Shown one piece after another: positions 54,508 through 64,000 of a stretch of DNA of 64,000 bases. Below the pieces are notes generated by a model. That model was not told where the DNA came from. It saw only the letters and a list, made by a program, of their open reading frames with translations, and searched no databases. The first letter of the stretch is position 1, and every line of letters starts with the position of its first letter. This stretch comes from Lepas anatifera (Eukaryota; Arthropoda; Thecostraca; Lepadidae), in the NCBI GenBank assembly GCA_034440635.1, contig JAOTON010001820.1, positions 1,484,501-1,548,500 of the forward strand. Direction: 5' to 3'. A program made the translations under genes and the position numbers.

Positions 54508-57340
54508 ATATCGAGGTCCTACAATTTAAAATGATTTGTTCTAAATCATTTCAAGCCACTTTTCTTCAGTTTCAGAAATATCTAATATTTAGTATCCGCC
54601 ACTACATTTAACAGTCACGCCAAAGAAGCGGACAGTTCGAGCTGGGAAACCATTCTCCAATCAAGGGCGCTGCTCTCCTGCCAGCGGCAGTGGATTTAAT
54701 CACTATTGCAACTGGCCCGCACCAAGGGTCAACGTCACTTCACAGGCCCACTCAGGACAGTCGCTGTATCGTGGCATGCCATCCTCGCCTGGACCTAGCC
54801 CCGGGGTAAGATGCTTCGTAAGCTGTTCCTATGTATAAATAGACAAAGCTAACCAGTTTATCTCTGCCACTGAAACAATATTCTGAACAGAAATGATGGT
54901 CCACCGGGCGAAAACCACCCTCTCATCTCACGTTCTTTCGCAAACGCGCCACCGGCCTGAACCCCGGCCCCAGGGAGGGCCACGATCCTGCCGACAGAGA
55001 GGTGGCATCATTAATTATCAGGGAAATCATGGTGCAATGGACAGAACAGAGCCGGCGCCAGATGCTTGGTGCTTAGCACCCAGCCGCGATTAACAGAGAA
55101 GAGGTAATTTAACATCACCCCAGCTGCTCACGCCGCGCCGAGCCAACTACTCACTGAGTTTATACACCCCGAGAAGGAGCACCCCCAGTGACGAGAGTAG
55201 CGCACTTGGGGTTTGGAGCGTTTTCGGTTGGATGTCGGAGCGGTACGACCTGGCAAGGGGCGGCGAGGGTGGCAAACGAATGAAGAAATGCAGTTATTTT
55301 ATTGTTGCAATCAACAGGTGAGCGTTGAAAAACTTTAACGAGTTCCTCAAAGTCTTATCCAAAATTTAAAATGACGGCCAAATGTCATCTTCACGGTCTT
55401 TAGTCGCCCGCTTCCTAGATTTTAGTCGCTCACATGGATTTCATCTTTTTCACAGCCGTATGCAGAAATCCATGTTGCAGTAAATCATAAGCTGATTTCA
55501 CTGTGGCCAAGGTTACGATTTCCTCATCATATCAGGTATTCGATTAAAACGTTATTTTACAATCAGCTGTCGTCTCTTCACGTGGTGCCACCACCATTGC
55601 TCAGTTGTGCGCGGGCATGAGTATTCATGACACCGCTCTGCCAGACGTGATAACAGCTGGCTGGAGCAGCGCCCCTCCTGTCCCACCAGCGTATCTTCCC
55701 ACAAAATACGTGCATTAACACCTGTCGGTAAATCAGTGAGAACCCGGCGCGAAGACAGTCTCACGCCAGGAGGAGGTTCGTAAACAGAGCGGCCGAGATG
55801 CGGCACATTCGGAGCCGAGCCGACCTCGGACAGCCAACCCCGCGCGTCGATTTGTCATATATGGAAACATACAAACGGAGCGGGGCGCCGACGTACTCAG
55901 CCACAACAGACATTTGACCAATCGACGCAGGGTCGGCTGCTTCCCAGGTGCCGGCCTCTAATGGAGATGTCTAACACTGCCGCGGCGCGATACGTCTGCG
56001 CACAGCGGGGCTGTCGCGATGACCGTACCTGGGATGTGTTAGCACACCGTATCGCTTCCAGAGGCAATTATGTCGGTACAAATACAGGCTTCCCTACAGT
56101 GGACTAAGCGCGCCGGGATGACACGCGGCGTAGCCTAATCTGCCAGCCATGCGATTAGCTCTGGTCTTCAGAACAATGCACTGGACACAGACATTCGCCG
56201 TTTGGAGTCACTGCAGCCTAAAATTGAAAAAAGGGGAAATACAAGACGCACCTCTGTATTCAAGCCAGCACAGCATGTTAGAAGCAGTGATTTCCCATAC
56301 AACCACAGCTCCTGACACCCTGCAGGTTTTCAGGAATCTGCAAAGCTTGCTTGTTCTCGCTTTGGAAACGATCCATAAATCGCACACAAAAACTGATATA
56401 CGACAGCATAAAAACAGCTAAGCGATTTTTCTTTTACATCTCAAAAATCCAAAAACTCAAAACCACAAAACAATTTTCCCCAAAATTTCAAGTCTGGTCG
56501 CACGAAGAGGTCCCTAAAGAACTGTATAAAGTTCTTCTTCTCATAAAGCGTGTACCTCCCAAATGAGCCCATCCTAGCCCTGACGACCCACCCCTCAGCC
56601 AGCCCTCGCCGGTGGCGGGCTTCCAGCGATGGCACCAGCGTCACTCCCCGCGCCGCACCTGGCGCGCCGCAGGCACCAAAGAACGCCGTAAATCCTCATT
56701 ATCTCGCTCGGAAGCGTCGGGGGCAGCGCGGCAGCCGATGCCCAGGAAAGGGAAAGGATGCACCGGTGACCGGTAGTAGCCGCTTTCGCTCTCGGCGCCC
56801 GCTCCCGTTTAATTGACTGCTCTGACTTATGCCCACAATCGCATGAAACGGTGGGGCTTATCGTAACTTATCCAGAGTTCATCGGCTACCCAGCCACTTG
56901 CCTACGTGAGCACCGTTTTTCAGTCTAGTTTTGAGAGATCTACGACTCCGGCATGCAGCCTGATGGCATCAGCGTTCAGGTAGCCGTGTCTCCGACGCCC
57001 GGGACCGTCCAGGCCGGCCCGCGCCGGCCCAGCGCCAGATCTCCCACTCCCCTCCTGCTGGGTGCTGTAAAACTGCTACAGACATTTCTTGCAGCAGTAT
57101 AAATTGCCCCACAAAGCAATCGTAGGCGCTAGGTAATCGCCAGCATTGAAGTCAGCGATTGAGACAGATAGATCGACGGGGAAAATAAATATACTCAGAA
57201 GCAAACGTCAACCAGTTTATAAAAGCTGATTAACATTAAATTCACGCTCCATGGCGACGTTTCTGGATTATGGCGCTCCTACGATAGTCTTCTTCAAGTA
57301 ACGATCCCTCTTCGCCATGTACCGCGTTTGCCATGATCTT
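54508..57340. other. No recognised gene; partly CpG-rich
   Basis: 54640-57200 has moderately GC-rich segments (for example 54890-55280, 55800-56060, 56570-56820). Frames are short and without motifs. A regulatory region is possible but unsupported. Confidence 0.35.
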
Positions 57341-57501
57341 TCCTGGTGTTAGATAGGCATGTATGTCTGGTGTTAAATAGCCGTGTTAAGATGTCTAGTG
57401 TTAAATAGGCGTGTAAAGATGTCTGGTGTAAAATGTGCGTGTTAATATTTCCGGTGTTAAATAGGCGTGTTAAGATGTCTGGTGTTAAATAGGCGTGTTA
57501 A
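57341..57501. repeat. 28-bp minisatellite, left part
   Basis: Units of GATGTCTGGTGTTAAATAGG followed by CGTGTTAA. The array is split by the TTAA element and continues at 59157-59268. Confidence 0.9.
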
Positions 57502-59156
57502 CCCTCGCCCCACCGGGGGTATCGATGGCCCCTAAGCTTTTTTCGGGACAGCAGAAAAACAACGAGGTGCAGCACCGCGGTTGAGGGCTCTACCTCTCAC
57601 CCCATCATTTTCCCACAATCCCTGAATTTTTTACCCCGGGTCACCCAAGATCAGGTCACCAGGCGAGGTCAACCAAGCTCACCTCAATTCAACTTTTGAG
57701 CTCTATAAGAGCTACATTTCTAAGTTGATCGATTTGAAAATTCCTACACTTCATGATCTCTCCAGTGTCTACAAGATGTATATCCGGGATTTTTCCATTT
57801 CGTGACCTGAGGTCAGGTCACGAGGTGACCTCTCCCATTGAAAAAGCATGAGGAAAAGCTGTCTAATTCTCTGAAAGTCACAAAAACTATTGAAAATGCT
57901 CAGTTTGCTCAGAAAAGCGTTCATGGACACCCTTTCACGGATCCCAGGAGCCATATTTGCCCTTTGACCTCTCTGAGGTCATCAAAGCTCACCAGGGGTC
58001 AAAATAATATTTTACCAATAACTTTTGCCCTAATTAAGCTAAAGCGCTGAATCAAACATCATCGTGTATTTCTCGTCACTGGCTTTCATTTGATATACGG
58101 CAAGGTCACTTTCTGACCTTTCGTGACCTGAGGTCATATTAGGTAACGAGGTGACCTCTGAAGGTCAAACCACTGGCGGGAGGTCATTACGTTCCGCATA
58201 GAGGAAAAAGGTCTGGGCACCGCGGTTGAGAGCTCTACCTCTCACCCCATCATTTTCCCACAATCCCTGAATTTTTTACCCCGGGTCACCTAAGATCAGG
58301 TCACCAGGCGAGGTCAACCAAGCTCACCTCAATCCAACTTTTGAGCTCTATAAGAGCTACATTTCTAAGTTGATCGATTTGAAAATTCCTACACTTCATG
58401 ATCTCTCCAGGGTCTACAAGATGTATATCCGGGATTTTTCCATTTCGTGACCTGATGTCAGGTCACGAGGTGACCTCTCCCTTGAAAAAGCATGGGGAAA
58501 AGCTGTCTAATTCTCTGAAAGTCACAAAAACTATTGCAAATGCTCCGTTTGCTCAGAAAAGCGTTCATGGACACCCTTCACGGATCCCAGGAGCCATATT
58601 TGCCCTTTGACCTCTCTGAGGTCATCAAAGCTCACCAGGGGTCAAAATAATATTTTACCAATAACTTTTGACCTAATTAAGCTAAAGCGCTGAATCAAAC
58701 ATCATCGTGTATTTCTTGTCACTGTCTTTCATTTGATATACGGCAAGGTCACTTTCTGACCTTTCGTGACCTGAGGTCATATTAGGTAACGAGGTGACCT
58801 CTGAAGGTCAAACCACTGGCGGGAGGTCATTACGTTCCACATAGAGGAAAAAGGTCTGGCATTTTTCTATCGAACTTACTTTACCAGATCTCCATAGCTC
58901 TAATGGCATAAGAGTTATACCCGGTTTTCTTAAGCATTGTATATTTGAAAATAGCCTATCGTGACCTAACTTGACCTCTGGAGGTCAAACCATTAACCTG
59001 AGTGCTTAAACATACAAATAATTTCGTACAGAATTCACGCGAGCTTTCTAATGCACTTTGCAGATTTGCGCTAACCCCCATATTTTCGGAGTTAGAGGGG
59101 ATATCGATGGCCCCCGGTGGGGCAAAGGTGGCGTCGGACCCCCGGTGGGGCGCAGG
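57502..59156. mobile_element. TTAA-flanked AGGTCA-rich element, copy 2 (1655 bp), with internal duplication
   Basis: The left end CCCTCGCCCCACCGGGGG follows TTAA (57498-57501), and the right end is followed by TTAA (59157-59160). The intact 28-bp unit GTGTTAAGATGTCTGG shows the pre-insertion site, proving the TTAA duplication. The interior is the same as 53483-54503, but about 645 bp is present twice in tandem (CACCGCGGTTGAG at 57573 and 58218). A large number of GGTCA words lies throughout. Confidence 0.9.
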
Positions 59157-59268
59157 TTAAGATGTCTGGTGTTAAATAGGCGTGTTAAGATGTCTGGTGT
59201 TAAATAGGCGTTTAATATGTCTGGTGTTAAATAGGCGTTTAATATGTCTGGTGTTAAATAGGCGTGTG
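59157..59268. repeat. 28-bp minisatellite, right part
   Basis: Four more units of TGTCTGGTGTTAAATAGGCG, the last two with the shorter joint TTTAATA. It ends at about 59268. Confidence 0.9.
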
Positions 59269-60135
59269 CGGATCCAAAAGGTTCAAGTAAGGTCGACGGG
59301 TAACCGTAAGAGTTTTCCCCTAACCGTAAGGCAAGCCCCTCCCGGTGGTCAAGGAAGATGGAGCCGCCTGGTATAGCATTTGAACATACCTGCGCTTATG
59401 TATATGCCCGAAACGGGCCTGGTCTGCATACCGAACGTCTCTTGGCTTTCAAAGGATAGAAGAGCCAGCGTCTAACCTTAATAATGGTTGTGAATTAGCA
59501 CATACCTCGGACCCTTTAAGTACAGCTACAATTATCGTATTCTAACTAGCACATGGCAGGTATTGTTTGATGCCCTTGATAACTTTACGCCGATTTACCA
59601 ATAGGAACAGTTATGTCAACACACAACTTTTTAAACAATCAGCCGTACTCAGTCCTGTTCGGCGCGGTGGCGTTTACTGACGTCTGCGAACGGTGCCGAG
59701 CGTGCTCTCACATCACCCAGCAGCAGCGGCGCTCTCTACCAGACGGATCCAGCGTCAGCGCGTGGCAGCACAATACCGGCGTTCGCCTGGGGTCGGCGGC
59801 AGCTCAGCGCCGGCAGCGGGCCGGCCGCCGCGACAGCGCGGCCTGACCCCGGCCCCGGTCACACGGCCGCTCTTGTTTCTGGCGCGGCGTCTGTTTGTGT
59901 CGCGGCGCCTCTGCCAGATCAGCGGCGGCCAAACCCGCCTAATCCACCCCGAGCCGCCCGCCAAATGAGGCAACTGCCGACACCGTCGGTGGCAGCAAAA
60001 ACGGCGTTGGCAGCGCTCCAGCCGCGGGCAGAGGAAGCCTGCGCGCAGGGTCGGCTAAACATGGCGGCCCGGGGCCCGCAACCACGCCATTTACGCCGCG
60101 TGGTACCGTGGCGCGCGCGGTAACGGCACCTTTGC
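59269..60135. other. No recognised gene; GC-rich from 59650
   Basis: 59650-60130 is strongly GC- and CpG-rich. Overlapping frames on both strands, rich in Arg, Ala and Pro, reflect composition only. Confidence 0.35.
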
Positions 60136-60592
60136 TGCCGACGGGCGTCGTCCGTCAGAGTCGGTTCCGGCGGGTATCGTCCATCATAGACGAGCCCGAG
60201 TCGTCGGTTCCGACGGGAGTCGTCCGTCAGAGAGTCGTCGGTACCGGCGGGAGTCATCCGTCAGAGTCGTCGGTTCCGACGGGCATCGTCCGTCAGAGAG
60301 TCATCGGTTCCGGAGGGCGTCGTCCGTAGAGAGAGTCGTCGGTGCCGACGGGCGTCGTCCGTCAGAGAGTCTTCAGTGCCGACGGGCGTCGTCCATCATA
60401 GAGCGAGTCGTCGGTTCCGACGGGCGTCGTCCGTCAGAGAGTCGTCAGTACCGGCGTGAGTCGTCCGTCAGAGAGTCATCGATTTCGGCGTGAGTCGTCC
60501 GTCAGAGTCGTCGGTGCCGGCGGGAGTCGTCCGTCAGAGTCGTCGATACCGGCGGGAGTCGTGCGTCAGAGTCGTCGGTTCCGGCACGGCGG
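60136..60592. repeat. GC-rich minisatellite, unit about 34 bp
   Basis: Units of AGTCGTCGGTTCCGACGGGC followed by GTCGTCCGTCAGAG, with small length changes (about 30-40 bp), around a dozen copies. Confidence 0.9.
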
Positions 60593-62102
60593 GCGCCCTA
60601 ATGAACAGAACGGCCATCGGGCGGGGGGCCTGCAGCTGTCGGCTTTGTCACAGTCGTTAGCCAGATAAGTACCAGGTCGTGCAGCGCTGTGGACCCCGCC
60701 CACGCCTCCGACAGCAGCTGATCAGCGACCTCTGCAAACGCTGAGACATGGAACACAACCGACCGCGGTGCCAGCTCGGAGCCGCGGTGGTCGCTGGCGA
60801 AATCCCTATCAGAATTTCAAATCTGCCACTAATTCGTAATCATAATCAAGATGCGTATTCAGATCCAGCATTAGAATTCATCCGCCGATAATATCAGAGA
60901 ATCACAGAAGCCACAAACGGGTCGCCTCCCATTACATCGAAGCATGAGTAAAAAAAGGCGTGAAGGTCTACAAACACAAGCCAAGTCCCAAGAACAGAAC
61001 AACTCGGCCTTATGGTCCTGAGAGGATAACAAGGACCTAGCGATAAAACTAGGAGAATTCAGCCGTCACCCAGCTCTGTAGTAGATCCACGGTTTATACC
61101 ATGACATGCTTCTTCGAACCTTCTGAAATTTGGCGTTACAGTCTGTAATGAGCATCATACCTAAATACCGATGCTCCCCTCTTATACTTCACGACCCCTC
61201 GCTCTCATATAAAGAATCAGTCTCGTTTTATCAGCAACCAAGACGGAACCAACCAGGACGGAAAAGGTGGACGTTTGAACATATAAAATGGCATAATGAT
61301 CGCGCCCATCTACCACTTCTGAGATCTGTCTGGAATGGTGAGCTGAGTAATGGTCGCACTTCCCTACTACTCCTGATATCTGTCTGGGAAGTGATGCGTA
61401 TTCGCATAGCCCTTTACCAACCACAGAATCGTCATCAACTTCCCCCAAATCAGACTAAAAGTTTAGTCAAAACGATCATACTTTAGATATATCTCAATCA
61501 GCAGCACAGAAGGCATGGTGAGTGCTTACGGAAACTTTTTTATACAGTGGTGCTCTCAATCTAACGCAACATTCACGGCACCATAAACAGACCTCCACTA
61601 GTCGAGGCTTGAAGGACAGCCACTTTCAATCCAGTGTTTCGATCAACAACCTAGAAAAGATCCTGTTGCCTACAAATTTGTCAGACCCATTCACTGAACT
61701 GACTGGCAGGGGCCTCTGACGTGGATGTGACCTCGTTAGGTCGCGCCTGGACGGAGCTGTTCAAATCGTTTAGCGCTTATAACTGAGGAGAAAATCCTGC
61801 TAAAAACCCTCCGAGCTCCTTCAAAAGTAACTTGGCGCTCAAACCGTTCCCAGTCACTCGAAAAGCGGACCTCTAGAAAGCATGCCACTGTTGGGGCCAT
61901 CGTCACTCTCGTTCGATGACAAGCACCGCGCCCCTTCTTTCCTCATACCAGTCCGTGAAAGTAGGTGTTTACGGGATGCAGGCGGCCGCCCGATTTCAAC
62001 TGGAGATAATTTACCGTGGACAGATCACGAGAGCGCGTGGCGCCGAAATCGCGGCGGCGGCCGGCCAGATCTGTTACCGTTTCCTCCGGCGGCGTGTGCG
62101 AG
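60593..62102. other. No recognised gene; CpG-rich at the right edge
   Basis: 60593-61900 has short frames only. 61970-62100 becomes CpG-rich (GCGGCGGCGGCCGGCCAG), immediately before the putative exon. Confidence 0.35.
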
Positions 62103-62154
62103 ATGGCTGCAGCTGATACAGCAAGTGATGACGATGTCGTGCTCACGTGGCTCG
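62103..62154 (+). CDS. Possible first coding exon of a host gene
   Basis: CGAGATGGCTGC gives a good start context, the leader is CpG-rich, and 17 codons (MAAADTASDDDVVLTWL plus one base) run to CTCG|GTAAGA, a strong splice donor at 62155. The short acidic peptide is typical of a first exon but identifies no family. Downstream exons were not found within the remaining 1.8 kb, so the gene would continue beyond the window or in unseen small exons. Confidence 0.35.
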
Positions 62155-63019
62155 GTAAGAATTACTGCTACCGATGTTTCCACGGTGATAACACAGCTAC
62201 AATGGCTCAAATACGGACTCGTGCGTCCGGACACCACAAGGCTACTCGACATAACACTTCGTGCTCCTGTACACGGTGTTGAAACATGCATGAGCAAGGC
62301 AACATCACAGCCTCGTCTTTTCATTCACGCAAGGCACACAAACATTATCCGAAAACGAATCAAACATTAGAACATCGAGTAAAAACGCAGGGAAGTAACT
62401 ATTCACATCCACACCACCGACACTATCCGTCCCGCCGGCTTTATGGATGAATTCAATACAACCGTAAAGGATGATCCCATAGGCGGGTGACCTAGTGAGC
62501 TGAGAAGATGAGCACGCGAACCTTGGCACAGTTTGACATTATAGCCGCCTGTTCAGAGTGGCATGACTGAAATTGGACTTTATGATTTGATCGTGTCTTC
62601 CTTTAAATGATCAGTCGTTGCTTGTTAGTAGCGCGCACTGGACGGAGCGTTGGTGGGGTTTTCGTGACTGGATGACGACATTGGTGGTGACACGGGCTAC
62701 AAATTTGTCTAATTCGTTTATTTTACTTTACTATTATGATACATAAACTGATGCCGTGACACTAAGCATTTCAAACATATATCTTCCAAAACCAGATATG
62801 CTAATTTTATGTAGAGTAAGTCAAAGCACTTCGGAAGCATGCAAGACACACATCGATCATTATAATTTTTGACAGATATACGATATGTGCATTTCGTTTT
62901 TTTCATTTTTAAGATCTTGGACAAGCATAGTTACAAAATCCCGTTTGTTTGTTTTCTTGGTCTATTGTGATTTATTAAAAAAACAAGTTTAAAGAAATAC
63001 AGTGATACTTGGGCTTTCC
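62155..63019. other. No recognisable feature
   Basis: It would be intron if the exon at 62103 is real. AT-rich from 62700. Confidence 0.35.
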
Positions 63020-63047
63020 GGCGTCCCAACTTGGTTTTTGGGACGCC
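63020..63047. repeat. 10-bp perfect hairpin
   Basis: GGCGTCCCAA, then CTTGGTTT, then TTGGGACGCC, 30 bp before the GA tract. Confidence 0.85.
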
Positions 63048-63072
63048 CTCATAATAGCCAAGACAGGTTGCA

Positions 63073-63735
<663 letters not shown>

Positions 63736-63950
63736 CATAGGCGGATCCATGATTGCCGATCGGGGGGGGCGCCATCCGGACCAGGGGGCGCCACTTTTGA
63801 CCGGCAAAACCTATCAGGTGGGCGCCAAATCCTATCAGTGGGCGCCGATTTTGGCATCCTGGGGAAGGGGGTGGGAAGCGACATTTCAGGGGGCGCCGAG
63901 GGTCTATCGGGGGGGGACGTGTCCCCTTTCCCCCATTGGATCCGCCTATG
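63736..63950. mobile_element. Complete hAT-type MITE, 215 bp, 8-bp target duplication
   Basis: Ends CATAGGCGGATCCAT and, inverted, CATAGGCGGATCCAA (14 perfect TIR bases). Flanks GATGCAAA (63728-63735) and GATGCAAC (63951-63958) form an 8-bp target duplication with one difference, the length typical of hAT elements. The inside has GGGGGCGCC repeated about every 30 bp (GGGCGCCAAATCCTATCA, GTGGGCGCCGATTTTGG). There is no coding capacity. Confidence 0.88.
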
Positions 63951-64000
63951 GATGCAACGGTGATATGAATACATTGCCGGGCAGACAATACAACGCATTT

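Overview
This window is eukaryotic and looks like animal DNA, most likely from a marine or aquatic invertebrate; the species cannot be read from the sequence. The reasons are several Penelope-like retroelements with GIY-YIG endonucleases, LINE remains, hAT and Kolobok-like DNA transposon remains, tRNA-derived SINEs with RNA polymerase III A and B boxes, long minisatellites and microsatellites, and no bacterial-style gene packing. No complete host gene is visible. Almost every long open frame is either a shadow of a tandem repeat or a decayed transposon protein.

Layout. 0-7 kb: a tRNA-derived SINE beside a 2.3 kb minisatellite (56-bp unit), then a second 2.5 kb minisatellite (68/72-bp units) with a deletion-rich middle. 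7-14 kb: mostly featureless, with small tandem repeats, one half of a 358-bp dispersed repeat pair, hairpins of a TATCCTGACA family and a second SINE copy. 14.9-16.5 kb: a tyrosine-recombinase-like pseudogene. 16.9-28.6 kb: Kolobok-like elements, a 5'-truncated Penelope-like element (PLE) with a 12-bp target duplication, a foldback of PLE ends, a LINE fossil lacking its reverse transcriptase, and a 360-bp SINE nested in a TTAA-flanked element. 31-43 kb: a retroelement cluster with a hAT transposase pseudogene, three PLE bodies (one with an inverted copy of its own 3' end at its front, one split by a TTAA-flanked element) and a nearly complete but dead LINE. 44-50 kb: an unidentified zinc-ribbon-like pseudogene, a 45-bp minisatellite cut by a SINE with a clear 13-bp target duplication, and several palindromes. 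50-64 kb: mostly unassigned, partly CpG-rich sequence holding two copies of a TTAA-flanked element packed with AGGTCA half-sites, a GC-rich 34-bp tandem repeat, a possible first coding exon at 62.1 kb, a 400-bp GA tract and a hAT-type MITE with an 8-bp target duplication.

How the parts relate. There is no operon or pathway. The content is best read as layers of insertion. Insertion boundaries can be fixed in several places because the target was itself a known repeat, an open reading frame or a palindrome. These nested cases are the strongest results here. No previously undescribed gene system could be supported.
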